The notes beneath the pieces were generated by a model. It did not search any database and had not been told where the DNA came from. It saw only the letters and a list, made by a program, of their open reading frames with translations. Positions 43,584 through 52,421 of a stretch of DNA of 64,000 nucleotides are shown piece after piece. The stretch is from Marinobacter pelagius (GTDB lineage Bacteria; Pseudomonadota; Gammaproteobacteria; Pseudomonadales; Oleiphilaceae), in contig NZ_FOUR01000002.1 in assembly GCF_900114925.1 (NCBI RefSeq), positions 124,001 through 188,000 of the forward strand, in the 5' to 3' direction. Each line of letters starts with the position of its first letter. The first letter of the stretch is position 1. The position numbers were made by a program, and so were the translations under genes.

Positions 43584-43707
43584 ACCGATCGAAGCGCGAG
43601 ACTAGCCCCTTCAGGAAGGTGAGGACCAGTTTTCGGTCCACCTCTGCCACGCTATCGAAGTAGTAGTTCAGAAGGGTGATTGCCGCTTTCAAAAAACGCA
43701 TTTCCAT
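43582..43707 (-). CDS. Small prophage-border protein, 41 residues
   Basis: ATG 43707 has AGGAG 7 bases upstream. The product begins MEMRFLKAAITLLNYYFDS and continues with a charged amphipathic half ending SRFDR; it is mainly helical with a partly hydrophobic N-terminal half. I do not recognise it. The good ribosome site and isolated position argue that it is translated. It runs tail-to-tail with the candidate RNA and its stop overlaps the T tract of that terminator. Confidence 0.55.
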   Translation of the reverse strand: MEMRFLKAAITLLNYYFDSVAEVDRKLVLTFLKGLVSRFDR

Positions 43708-44115
43708 GGACTTACTCCTTACTTTGGTTTTGTGAAAGCAGGCACAGGAGGACTACTGAAATTCACCAGGAATTATTTTATAGTCTGGAATGCGGTTGGT
43801 ACTCGCCAAAGTTTTAACCGCTCTTACAGCAGGTCCTCCGTGGCCTGCTGTTTCTTTTTACTGCTTCCTCAGCGCAGCCGCAACCCCCTGAAATTCTCGC
43901 CAAGTTCCGCTCTTAATATATTGTTTTATATATACAATTATGCGCTCAATATAATGTGGAAAACTCTAAAAACCTTGATCTACGTAGGGTAATCCGACAT
44001 ATAAAAGATTTATCCACATATTTGATCCGCTGCTTTTCCACTGAATCAACTTCGTAGCGACCAACAAACAACAATGCTATACAGCGCACGCTTTTTATTC
44101 GTTTTGTGAGGCAGG
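43708..44115. other. AT-rich non-coding stretch at the prophage border
   Basis: About 400 bases with low GC relative to the host genes. It contains a terminator-like hairpin (43827-43860) and otherwise no gene I can support; an open frame at 43732-43992 lacks a plausible composition. Confidence 0.5.
43827..43860 (+). terminator. Terminator-like hairpin
   Basis: CAGCAGG and CCTGCTG arms with a 10-base loop, followed by TTTCTTTTTA. No plus-strand gene is recognised upstream of it, so it may end a short untranslated RNA. Confidence 0.65.
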
Positions 44116-44583
44116 TCACATTTTTTCTATGGCTTGCAAGGCCTCCTCTGCGCCGGGCAGTGCAACCCACAAATCCCTTGGCGTGACTCTGAAGGCCTCA
44201 ATATTAAAACGGCGGTGACCTGCCATGATCATCGCCTTGGCGGCCAGCTCCGAACAGAACCACCGATGGGGGCTCTGCCAGGTTGTGCGGAAAGGCATCG
44301 CCAACAGCGCCACCCAGTCATAGGGCTTGCCGATCTGGGACTCCAGGAAGTCTATGGCGGCCTGTTTGTCTTTTACCCGTGCACGGATGGAAACCGCCTT
44401 ATCCCAGCGATGCTCAAAGCCCCAGGCGCTCATCCGTCGAACACCTTTGCCGGCCATGGCGTCATACACCACGCCGTCGATCTCGATCGCAACGTGATTC
44501 CATTGGCTGAAGGTGAGCAGGCGGATCAGCCAGCCGCCGAGGTCGGTGGTTTTGCAGAACCAGATTTTCATATATACGCCCAT
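44116..44583 (-). CDS. Permuted NlpC/P60-like cysteine peptidase-fold protein (prophage)
   Basis: The 155-residue protein has WNHVAIEIDGVVYDAM near residue 28 (the histidine strand first) and WFCSELAAKAM near 108 (the cysteine later), the circularly permuted order of YiiX/LRAT-like papain-fold proteins. Such proteins act on amide or ester bonds of peptidoglycan or lipid. It is the last minus-strand phage gene before the tRNA, after the tail-tip genes, so it may be a tail-associated entry or lysis enzyme. The ribosome site is weak; ATG 44571 is an alternative start. Confidence 0.72.
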   Translation of the reverse strand: MGVYMKIWFCKTTDLGGWLIRLLTFSQWNHVAIEIDGVVYDAMAGKGVRRMSAWGFEHRWDKAVSIRARVKDKQAAIDFLESQIGKPYDWVALLAMPFRTTWQSPHRWFCSELAAKAMIMAGHRRFNIEAFRVTPRDLWVALPGAEEALQAIEKM

Positions 44584-44647
44584 TTTTGGGATGAATTACC
44601 GCCTCGCCTCATGGCATGATAAGGAACCGAAGTAAATGGAGGCGACG

Positions 44648-45112
44648 ATGTTAAAAAGGATTTGTGTTTTTCTGCTGGCCACCGCTTCATTCCCCGCGGC
44701 CTCTGCAATATACCAATGCGAGTCAAACGGCCAGAAAGTGTTTTCTGATCAGCCCTGCGGGAATGATGCAAAGTCTGTAGAGGTGAATCCTGTAACCATT
44801 GGCGGCCGTCTTGATAGCGGCACGGATGTCGATCTCGGCAGATCGGGCCAGACAAAACCGGAGCGCAGAGCGAAATCAAACGAAGATTGTCCATACATCA
44901 ACTCCACCGATCTCAGGCGTTACATCATCAAGAAAACGCTAGTCAAAGGAATGAAGCCTGCTGACGTAAGGAAAGCCTGGGGCACTCCTTCCAGTATCAG
45001 CACCGGGCGCACCACTCAATGGGCTTATCACTTTGACGATTACTCCTCCAGATATGTTTATTTCCGCAATGGCTGCGTCACAAATTGGAACGGATATTTC
45101 CCGCAGGATTAA
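44648..45112 (+). CDS. Secreted DUF4124-like protein, prophage cargo on the opposite strand
   Basis: The 154-residue protein has a signal peptide (ASFPAASAIYQ, about 20), then IYQCESNGQKVFSDQPCG, typical of DUF4124, and a C-terminal part with KGMKPADVRKAWGTPSS, which resembles the repeat of SmpA/OmlA-like small envelope proteins. It is oriented against all neighbouring phage genes and overlaps the convergent gene by 4 bases. ATG 44648 has GGAGG 5 bases upstream. It is a host-type envelope protein and probably expressed in the lysogen. Confidence 0.78.
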   Translation: MLKRICVFLLATASFPAASAIYQCESNGQKVFSDQPCGNDAKSVEVNPVTIGGRLDSGTDVDLGRSGQTKPERRAKSNEDCPYINSTDLRRYIIKKTLVKGMKPADVRKAWGTPSSISTGRTTQWAYHFDDYSSRYVYFRNGCVTNWNGYFPQD

Positions 45113-46125
45113 GCCGGCACTATCGATTTGAGCTTTGAGCGGTCAGTAGAAATGTTGAGATTAAGGTTCTCGAAGGTGTCGTATTCGTGTCTGGTTATCT
45201 CTGAAACATCAATTGGGATGCCCGCCTCATCGCGCAGTATTTTGTAGTGGATAAGGCGGATGGAGCCAAACACCGTAAGCGTGTCGTTGCTGAGCTGGAC
45301 ACCAAGTATCCCGCGAGTTAGCCCGCTAGTGACAGCCGAATCGAATTCCAGGTAAGTCATATCGACCGGCACGGAAATTGAGGTACTATCTGCAATGCGC
45401 GTCAGGCTAACCGAGCCATAGCAGGCAAAAACAACAAGCTCGTCAGTTATATCGAGCAGCCCGGACTGCTCATGCGGATTACTGTCACACCAAGAGAAGG
45501 TAGTGACAACTGAGTCATCCGCAATTTTTTTAACCACGATTCCTCCGTTGTCGGCCCAGGCGTAATAGTTCGGCGAGCAAGACATGAAAATGTAACCGCC
45601 TGCATAGGAGGCGGCGCTAGCCAGAACAATGCTTCTCAGGAAGTTTCCGCCAAGGTCATAAACCTGGACTGTCGCTGCGTCAACTTCATCCATGACCGAC
45701 AGCCATATTTCTGACAGGCCAGAATCATTATTTTTGACTACGCGAATGTCGTTGACAGACCAGGTGCTCGGAGTATCTATAATCTCGGCCCCGTTTTTGC
45801 CAACATCGCCATCAGGAACGGTAAAGTAGTAATCGCCATCGAAAAGAGCATAGGCCGAACGGTTTGTGCCCTGGCTGGCAAGATCAACATCGCCGCCAAA
45901 GCTAATGCTACAAACCCATCGTTCCGGGTATCCGAGGCTTTCGCTTTCTCTCCGATAGGATCTCCACAAAATGTCAACAGGCTCAAGTCCGCCGCCCCTG
46001 GTTAGCCCAATGCCTTCCGAATAAACTGGATCTATGCCGCCGGGATTTCTCATGGCCCTAGAGGCAGGAAGGCGCCTCGGGTGTTGAACCAGCCTATTAA
46101 TGTCCCGCTTATACCTGTTACGCAT
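45109..46125 (-). CDS. Phage tail-tip region protein, propeller-like
   Basis: The 338-residue protein begins at ATG 46125, which overlaps the previous stop as ATGCGTAA. It has a basic N-terminus and then repeated beta stretches (IWLSVMDEVDAATVQVYD, YIFMSCSPNYYAWADNGG, VVFACYGSVSLTRI) that look like a beta-propeller or similar. No family is recognised. Position after the tail proteins suggests a virion or receptor-related role. Confidence 0.65.
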   Translation of the reverse strand: MRNRYKRDINRLVQHPRRLPASRAMRNPGGIDPVYSEGIGLTRGGGLEPVDILWRSYRRESESLGYPERWVCSISFGGDVDLASQGTNRSAYALFDGDYYFTVPDGDVGKNGAEIIDTPSTWSVNDIRVVKNNDSGLSEIWLSVMDEVDAATVQVYDLGGNFLRSIVLASAASYAGGYIFMSCSPNYYAWADNGGIVVKKIADDSVVTTFSWCDSNPHEQSGLLDITDELVVFACYGSVSLTRIADSTSISVPVDMTYLEFDSAVTSGLTRGILGVQLSNDTLTVFGSIRLIHYKILRDEAGIPIDVSEITRHEYDTFENLNLNISTDRSKLKSIVPA

Positions 46126-46540
46126 AGGATTCAACCAGTCCGTTGGTGCGTACCGACAAATCCGTGTACGTGCCTTCACTCAAGTCCGTGGCCTCGATTC
46201 GAATATGTACCTCTACCGAATTGGCCGCACCAGAAAGTATCTCAGGGCCGATAGTGAGCGGGTCTCCTGCAACGGCCGAGTCGAGCCCGGATGCTGTAGC
46301 AGAGAGCTTTACCGCAGAGGCAGATTGCCCGGAGCCGGTGTCCGAATCCGCCACACTCAACACGATGTCATCTGCGCCTGGGTTGGAGGCCGCCTCGAAC
46401 TTCTTGCCGGATTCTGTTGACCCCAGGTAAATCACCGAGTCAACCGGGCCGGTTGCTCCGTCAGATCGCTGCAGAGCACTTAGCTTTGTGAGCAGCGAAG
46501 AGAGAGCGGCATCATTATAAACTTTTAGGCTAATAGCCAT
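46118..46540 (-). CDS. Small phage tail-tip protein
   Basis: The 140-residue protein is Ala/Ser/Thr-rich and probably beta (MAISLKVYNDAALSSLLT at the start). It follows the P-domain tail protein after 7 bases and overlaps the next gene by 8. No signal peptide or family is recognised; a structural tail role is inferred from position. Confidence 0.65.
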   Translation of the reverse strand: MAISLKVYNDAALSSLLTKLSALQRSDGATGPVDSVIYLGSTESGKKFEAASNPGADDIVLSVADSDTGSGQSASAVKLSATASGLDSAVAGDPLTIGPEILSGAANSVEVHIRIEATDLSEGTYTDLSVRTNGLVESYA

Positions 46541-46547
46541 GGCTCAC

Positions 46548-48872
46548 CTATAGGTTAACTGTCATGGTTTGATTGTACGTTTTCGCTTCAACCTCTATCT
46601 CCTCGAAATGCTCGACTGCATCCCGCGATTGGTCGGAAATTTCAGGCGTCAGAATGGCAAAGCGCTCATCGAACGGGTTGGGAACGTTGTTAAGCTGGCT
46701 GAGGTAGTTGCCGACATAGCCTTGAAATGCTTCGCTGGGAGGCTCAACAGCGCCGGTATAATCCTGCAGCTTTGTATACAGCGTGGTAAAGGTTCCAAGC
46801 GCGGTTTCAGTGTAGTCCAGACCGTCATAGGCCAGCGATGTACCAACAGCTACGTCGCCACGGAAAATGGCAAGCTCAACGTCTGTGACTGCAGATCCAT
46901 TTTCAAAATCAATGACGTGCCGGATTCGGCTGCATTTGCCTTGAGCGGTGACGCTGCTAGATTCCAATCTAACAAAGTGGTACAGCTCAAGCTCGGGCTG
47001 TATTAGCGTTGTGAACGCAACAGCGTTCTGCCTTGTGCTTTCTTGGATAATCACTTCGGCTTGAGCTACTGCTGTTTGCAGGGCGAGATCAATAGATGAC
47101 TGATCGAAGGTTGGCCAAACTGTGTCAGACCCGATGCTCGTCGGATTCACGTCCGGCTCATAGTCGAAGCCTTCGAACCCCGTTTCGTCAGCCGAGGTGT
47201 CGAGCGATACACGCATATCCTCAGAAATCAGGCCGAATCGTTCGATATTCGCCTGACTTTTCACCGTGATAGCGTAGGATTCTTGGACATCCTGGACCCA
47301 GCGCTTTCTGATAGTGAAATCTGCAGCAATAGCTAGAGAAAGGCGAACATCGTCTGAGATTGACCAGTTTGTTGAGCCACCGCCAGGAAGGTCGTATTCG
47401 CCAGATTCGGGCAGGCGCTCATAGGCCACCTTGCCAAGAATCGACCATCCATCAGCGCTTGCAGCGCTCTCAATCATCGAGGTCGTTGGTAGGCTGGTGT
47501 TTTCCTCAAGGTACTCACCAAATGACCTTGGGTATTCCCACCAGTATCGGCGCTTCCGTTCCCTAAAGAACTGATAAGAGTACTCAGCGTCGATGTTGAC
47601 TTGAGTCACTATGTCACGGCGACTTCCCCATTCCACAGATATTGAATCAGGGAATGTTTCGGCATCAGAAAACAGGAAATCAAAGCCTGGGGCGTACCAT
47701 TGTCCGAATACCAACTGGCCATTTCTGTCCAGATCGGCACTGGCCGGCATGGTTCGAAGCAAATCTTCGGCAAACTGATCGGAGGTTTCGTAATCACCGA
47801 ATACGGCAGGACTCCATTTTGCCTCGGTATCCTTAAACAGTTCCTCGATTGCGCTACGCGGTTTGTTTTCGAACCAGCCTTGCCTGTTGTCGGTACAGCT
47901 TAGAACGATGCTGTTATCCTCCAGAGACAACTCAGGCAAATCGACGATTCCCGTAAAAATGCGGAATGATGAATCATTCTGTAGGTAGTCAATAGTAACG
48001 GGAAGATTTATCCATTCGTCTGGCTCAAAGATGCCGGGGTATAACACCAGGGCAAAATTGGCAACTCTCGCCGAGCCTTCCTCTGCATCCACTTCAATCG
48101 AACCGATGAGCCGGCTGGTATAATCCTGGCCGCCAACCTCAACGCGCACCGCGAAAGTACCGCCAGAAGCCGTGCCATTATGCCCCGGGAAATTGGATGC
48201 ATCATAGACGGTCACGGATAGCGGAAGAGTCAGCGTTTCAGGCGTCGCAACGTCTATTTCAATCGGGAGGCTCAGTGTCCCGGTGACAGAATCGACCGAA
48301 ATTTCCAGCGGCAGAAGAATGAGACCGTCAGCCAGATGGCCGTTAGCGGAAGCCATCAGGCTCAGCGTTGCGGCTCCATAATCCTCGGTGAGCTGGCCGT
48401 CTCCGCTTGCCGCCAGACTCAGCGTCGGTGAGCCAATATTTTGAGAGAAGTTAACGCCTTCGGCTTTAGCCAATAGCGGCAGGATTGAGTCGCCATTTCC
48501 GGTTGCTCCGGTTTCAAGAGTGATCGTCCATTCGTCCAGCGTGCCGGAATACTGGTTGTCAGTGGTGTCAAGCACGAACAATTCCCAATCTCGGTCGCTA
48601 CTGACCCCATTGAAGTCGCTCAGGTCAAAGTCGTAATAGTAAGTGTCGCCAGACTGACTCTCATACGAGTATTGCTCCAACTGAACACCGGTGTTGCCAT
48701 CGGACAAATAAAGCCGAATGTCGCCCAGATTCGTATGCGTAATCTGGATCTGAACATTGGCGTTTTGCACCGTTCCTTGGCCGCTTATTGTGATATAGCT
48801 GTAGGTGTCGTAAGGGGCACCATTATCAATTGCGAGCGGCGTATCAGTGCTTGTGCCGGTATAGGTTGCCAC
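46548..48872 (-). CDS. Phage tail protein with N-terminal proprotein-convertase P domain
   Basis: The 774-residue protein opens with a P/Homo-B domain (about 10-122): TYSYITISGQGTVQNANVQI, ITHTNLGDIRLYLSDG, DWELFVLDTT and GTLDEWTITLET. A linker follows with short repeats (SLAASGDGQL/SLMASANGHL; LSLPIEIDV/LTLPLSVTV; about 128-225). The remainder is a tail-tip or hub-like domain with DYTSRLIGSIEVDAEEGSA and IYTG-type strands. P domains usually accompany secreted proteases; here the domain probably binds a ligand or stabilises the tip. It sits next after the tape-measure and two small tail genes. Confidence 0.8.
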   Translation of the reverse strand: MATYTGTSTDTPLAIDNGAPYDTYSYITISGQGTVQNANVQIQITHTNLGDIRLYLSDGNTGVQLEQYSYESQSGDTYYYDFDLSDFNGVSSDRDWELFVLDTTDNQYSGTLDEWTITLETGATGNGDSILPLLAKAEGVNFSQNIGSPTLSLAASGDGQLTEDYGAATLSLMASANGHLADGLILLPLEISVDSVTGTLSLPIEIDVATPETLTLPLSVTVYDASNFPGHNGTASGGTFAVRVEVGGQDYTSRLIGSIEVDAEEGSARVANFALVLYPGIFEPDEWINLPVTIDYLQNDSSFRIFTGIVDLPELSLEDNSIVLSCTDNRQGWFENKPRSAIEELFKDTEAKWSPAVFGDYETSDQFAEDLLRTMPASADLDRNGQLVFGQWYAPGFDFLFSDAETFPDSISVEWGSRRDIVTQVNIDAEYSYQFFRERKRRYWWEYPRSFGEYLEENTSLPTTSMIESAASADGWSILGKVAYERLPESGEYDLPGGGSTNWSISDDVRLSLAIAADFTIRKRWVQDVQESYAITVKSQANIERFGLISEDMRVSLDTSADETGFEGFDYEPDVNPTSIGSDTVWPTFDQSSIDLALQTAVAQAEVIIQESTRQNAVAFTTLIQPELELYHFVRLESSSVTAQGKCSRIRHVIDFENGSAVTDVELAIFRGDVAVGTSLAYDGLDYTETALGTFTTLYTKLQDYTGAVEPPSEAFQGYVGNYLSQLNNVPNPFDERFAILTPEISDQSRDAVEHFEEIEVEAKTYNQTMTVNL

Positions 48873-48875
48873 TTA

Positions 48876-49280
48876 TCAGGCTCCACCAACCGTGATCGTA
48901 AAGCTGGAAATGCCGACCGGTTGTCCAGCAGATATGTCCACAGAGGCAAAGTTGATATCTCCGGTTCCATTATCGGCGACAGTAAAATAAGCCGCTTCTA
49001 CACCGTCTCGATCCAGCGCCCGAGCCCAGCCAATAATTCCGGCTGCATCAGCAGAGGCGTCCTCGGTAATAGCATCCAGCGTCAAAACACCATTTGATAC
49101 TGTGCCTACCGTATTAGTTAGAGTCAGCGTTGCCAGAAGCGTGTCGCCGATGGCTCCGCCCATGGATGAAGGAATTGTGCCGGTGTACAGTTCAATGGTC
49201 GGGCTGCTGGTTGTGCCTGCGGCCATCGCGTCCAGTATGATCTGTGCGAATTCTGTGCGGTCAAGGGTCTTAATCTTCAT
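48876..49280 (-). CDS. Small phage tail protein
   Basis: The 134-residue protein starts at ATG 49280 with AGAGGA 7 bases upstream (the longer frame from 49370 runs through the previous gene). It has a helical N-terminus (TEFAQIILDAMAAG) and Gly/Thr-rich beta segments. It lies 3 bases before the P-domain tail gene. Function is inferred from position only. Confidence 0.7.
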   Translation of the reverse strand: MKIKTLDRTEFAQIILDAMAAGTTSSPTIELYTGTIPSSMGGAIGDTLLATLTLTNTVGTVSNGVLTLDAITEDASADAAGIIGWARALDRDGVEAAYFTVADNGTGDINFASVDISAGQPVGISSFTITVGGA

Positions 49281-49296
49281 CAGTGAATCCTCTCGG

Positions 49297-49824
49297 TCAA
49301 ACTTCTTCAGCCACCAGCTCCCACGCAAACGTGGCAGAGTCGGCCTGGGTGTCTTCAGTGAAATCGGCAATCAAAACAGTGAGGCGGGGATACCAATCAA
49401 CCTTGTAATAAAGCGACCCGGACACTTCGGTGATCGTACAGTTACCATTCACATCGACCGAAACTGGCGTTTTCACCTGGTTGTCCGCAAAGATCGCATA
49501 GGCCACCGGCTCAAACCCGGAGTCCGTGCGTCGCCGGCTGATGTCACCAATCTTGATATCGTTGGCTCCGCCTGAATTGCTCAAGGTGGCGCCGCAAAGC
49601 AGTACGTGCTGCGCGGTCCGGTCAAGGGCGCTCAGGCCTGGTAGGGTCCAGCCGGTGGCGCTGATAGTGGTGCGTAACTTGCCGCCATAGAGGGTCTGCT
49701 TCACACCGGTCCCGGAGGTGCCCAGTCGGTGGATGGTCGAGCGCTCAATGGGCTGATAGCTCTGTGAGAACGTCAGCACCGAATCCAGGGGAACGGAGAG
49801 GCCGCCGATGCTGATGTAGCTCAT
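49297..49824 (-). CDS. Phage tail protein after tape measure
   Basis: The 175-residue protein overlaps the tape-measure stop by 4 bases (ATGA). It has YISIGGLSVPLDSVLTFSQS at the start and IKIGDISRRRTDSGF in the middle, a pattern like lambda M/L-region or distal tail proteins that join the tape measure to the tip. Exact counterpart is uncertain. Confidence 0.72.
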   Translation of the reverse strand: MSYISIGGLSVPLDSVLTFSQSYQPIERSTIHRLGTSGTGVKQTLYGGKLRTTISATGWTLPGLSALDRTAQHVLLCGATLSNSGGANDIKIGDISRRRTDSGFEPVAYAIFADNQVKTPVSVDVNGNCTITEVSGSLYYKVDWYPRLTVLIADFTEDTQADSATFAWELVAEEV

Positions 49825-51944
49825 ACTTTGCGCCCCTTCTTGAGCTGTTCCATGTGGGTTTCACGGCGCAGCTGGGCCGCAACTTGCGGGCTGGCGCTCA
49901 TCGGGTAGGAGCGGCCGCCAAGGTTGAGGTTGACCGGTGTGCTCATGCTTCCGCCGCTGGTCTGCACCAGGCCGCCGGCTGCGAAGCCTGGTAGCCGGCC
50001 GGCATTAAGCTGGTTGAGGAAATCCAGGCCATACTTGCGCACAGCGTCCGCTTTCAGTACATACTCCCCGCGAGAGAGGCGAGCCAGGATGCTATCGGAG
50101 GTGGAGGTTCCCGGCCCCGTGATATAACCGCCAGTTGCGTAACCAGGGGCTGAAACAGAGCCAGGATTAATACCATTGGTTGGACGGAGCTCCACGGGCA
50201 CAACAATCGGCTGGTTCTGGATCAGGGTTTTGATCTGGTTGATTACCCGGCTTGCCTCTTCTAATGATTTGGTCTCATCGAACTTGAAGGAGATCGACTC
50301 GATCATATTGATCTGGCTCTGGATCTTGCCGAGCGCGGTCTCAGCTTCCTGAACGGCGCTCTTCTGCTCATCCACCAGCGCACCTGATGCAGCTTCCTGG
50401 ACCTGTTTGGCTTTCTTGAGCGTACCCGTGAGCTGGGATTCTGTGTATTGCCCTGTTTGCTGGAGCGCCAGCACAATATCCTTTGCGGCCAGTGCGGCCT
50501 CTACTGCACCCTCGTTGTCGCCCTGGTTTAGCAGTCTGCGCGCCTCAGTGATTTGCGCACTGAAGTCGATCAGATCGAGGTCCGTGTCCTCCTGAGTGCC
50601 CGCGCGGATTTTCTCAAAGGCTTCCTTGAAGTCGTCTGCGGCCTGTTTCGCATCTCGGGTTGCTTCCTGCAGGAGGCTCTTCTGTTCACGGACCACCGAC
50701 TCCTGAGCTTTGAGTGCATCCTCTAGGCTCTTGATTTCCTGCTTTACCAGCTTGTCGATGTTCTCGTTATATTCCTGGCGTTGCTGAATCAGCTCAGAGG
50801 ACACATCATCGTAGGTCTCGGTGGTCTCCTTCGCATAATCCTTGATCGCCTGTTCGCTCTCAGCCAGGCTCTGCTCAATAGCTTCACTGCTATCGTCCAG
50901 AGACCCAAGAAACTTCTGAATAGCGATCTCCAACGCGATCAATCCAAGGCCAACGAAGGTTGCTGCCTTCAGGCCTTGAATAGAGATACGCAGCGCATTC
51001 ACGCCACGGGCAGCAGCGATCGATGCCGTGGCAAATCCGTAAAGCCCCTGGATGTAAGATCCCAGCTTGATTGCCACCAGAATCTTCGCGAACGTGCCAA
51101 GCGCTGAAACGATGGCTTCTGAGTTGTCCGCAATCGCCAGGAACCCTTCAGCAACGGCGTCCAACTGAGGAGCAAATTTCAGCAGTGCTGCCGTGAGCTT
51201 CACGGACAAAGTGCGCTGCACAATGCTCAGCTGATCATTGAGCTCCTCGGCATTGCGTAGCAAGTCTTCCGGAATAATGAGCCCAAGCTCGTCGGCCTGG
51301 CGCTTCAGGCGCTCGAGGTTGTCTCCGATCTGCACCAACTTGAGAGCTTCGGAATCGAAGAGCTTCGCGGCCAGTGCATTCCGGAGTGTGACATCCTCGA
51401 TCTGAGACAGCTTCTGGATGGCCTCATCGAACACCTCGTTTACCGGCCGGAGCGTTCCATCAACACCGCGCAGGCTCAGGTTCAATGCCTCAATCGCAGG
51501 CCTCGCTTCACCGGTGCCCTGAGCGGCCTCACCGAGACGGCGACCAAACCGCTGCAGACCCATCTCCAGGGTATTCGTCTCAATACCGGAAAGTTCCGCA
51601 GCGAACCGGTACCGCTGAAGCTCGTCAGTGGTAATGCCCAGCCGGTCCGCTGTTTTGGCAATCTCATCGGAGAGCGTTACGGCTTGATTTGCCAGCGCAG
51701 TCAAACCGCCACCGCCAAGGGCAATACCGCCAATGGCCGTCACCAGCCCCTTCACTTTTAGCTCAGCGCCGCCGGCAGCCCTGGAGATAGCATTGTAGTC
51801 TGAGGCTATTGCCTTGCCCCCACGGCCAGAGGACTGCCTCATTTTCTTGAAGGAACCCGAGAGAGTCGCTTCGGCGCGATTGACTACACGGTTGAAGTCC
51901 GCCGCATCACCTCGAAGGCGGTACGTCACATTCTTTTCGACCAT
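49821..51944 (-). CDS. Tail tape measure protein
   Basis: The 707-residue protein has long helical and coiled-coil stretches, central hydrophobic segments (about 66-88 and 290-340) as usual for DNA-injection tape measures, and a C-terminal glycine-rich part. Its length suggests a tail of roughly 100 nm if the general residue-to-length relation holds (inference). GGAGG lies 6 bases upstream of ATG 51944, 17 bases after the frameshifted chaperone stop. Confidence 0.9.
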   Translation of the reverse strand: MVEKNVTYRLRGDAADFNRVVNRAEATLSGSFKKMRQSSGRGGKAIASDYNAISRAAGGAELKVKGLVTAIGGIALGGGGLTALANQAVTLSDEIAKTADRLGITTDELQRYRFAAELSGIETNTLEMGLQRFGRRLGEAAQGTGEARPAIEALNLSLRGVDGTLRPVNEVFDEAIQKLSQIEDVTLRNALAAKLFDSEALKLVQIGDNLERLKRQADELGLIIPEDLLRNAEELNDQLSIVQRTLSVKLTAALLKFAPQLDAVAEGFLAIADNSEAIVSALGTFAKILVAIKLGSYIQGLYGFATASIAAARGVNALRISIQGLKAATFVGLGLIALEIAIQKFLGSLDDSSEAIEQSLAESEQAIKDYAKETTETYDDVSSELIQQRQEYNENIDKLVKQEIKSLEDALKAQESVVREQKSLLQEATRDAKQAADDFKEAFEKIRAGTQEDTDLDLIDFSAQITEARRLLNQGDNEGAVEAALAAKDIVLALQQTGQYTESQLTGTLKKAKQVQEAASGALVDEQKSAVQEAETALGKIQSQINMIESISFKFDETKSLEEASRVINQIKTLIQNQPIVVPVELRPTNGINPGSVSAPGYATGGYITGPGTSTSDSILARLSRGEYVLKADAVRKYGLDFLNQLNAGRLPGFAAGGLVQTSGGSMSTPVNLNLGGRSYPMSASPQVAAQLRRETHMEQLKKGRKV

Positions 51945-51960
51945 GGGGACCTCCGGGCGG

Positions 51961-52421
51961 TCACTTCTTGCTGGCTTCTTTCACAGCTTGTTCATAGAGG
52001 GACCAGGGATAGCTCAGAACTGCGCTATGCCCGATTCTCGAAAGGGCAAGGATGTTGTGATCTAGGGTCTTACAGGAGGCTCTGAGCTGGGCGCGGACGG
52101 CGTGTCGGTTGGTTGCGACGGGCTTCCAATTTCGATCATCGCCGCCCGGAACCTGAAAAAATGCGGGTTGACCTGCTTGCACTTGTCGATCACCTTGACC
52201 ACATCCGCAGGGGGCAGCTGATCCAATTCCGCTTTATCCAGGTCTGTCATCCGAAGCACATCATCGATACTGGCCCCCTCTTCCTGGAACAGTGCCGCAT
52301 TCACCGCATCAAATTCCTGAAGGTCCTGCAACGAGCGCAGCCAATCCCGAACATCAGCAACGGTCAACTCCTTGACCGTCACTGTGAGGTTATGTCGCTC
52401 GAGTGTTACCGCGCGATCCAT
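51961..52421 (-). CDS. Tail assembly chaperone, -1 frameshift product (GT-like)
   Basis: The first 89 codons are shared with the shorter chaperone; ribosomes slipping back one base at T TTT TTC (52161-52155) would continue in the second frame with QVPGGDDRNW and end at 51961, giving about 153 residues. This copies the lambda G/GT arrangement. The frame after the slip is open and ends 16 bases before the tape measure. Confidence 0.82.
52062..52421 (-). CDS. Tail assembly chaperone, zero-frame product (G-like)
   Basis: The 119-residue protein starts at ATG 52421, sharing one base with the tail-tube stop. It is helical and charged (RDWLRSLQDLQEFDAVNAAL) with a proline-rich C-terminus (TDTPSAPSSEPPVRP) after the slip site. 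Such proteins coat the tape measure during tail assembly and are not in the virion. Confidence 0.85.
   Translation of the reverse strand: MDRAVTLERHNLTVTVKELTVADVRDWLRSLQDLQEFDAVNAALFQEEGASIDDVLRMTDLDKAELDQLPPADVVKVIDKCKQVNPHFFRFRAAMIEIGSPSQPTDTPSAPSSEPPVRP
52155..52161 (-). other. Slippery heptamer T TTT TTC for programmed -1 frameshift
   Basis: In the zero frame the bases are read (CA)T TTT TTC. The -1 frame continues in the GT extension. X-XXY-YYZ form is satisfied. A downstream stimulatory structure was not analysed in detail, although the following GGCGGCGATG segment is GC-rich. Confidence 0.82.

Noticed and set aside
43732..43992. 86-codon open frame in the prophage border
   Set aside because: It crosses a terminator-like hairpin and has no ribosome site or recognisable protein character.
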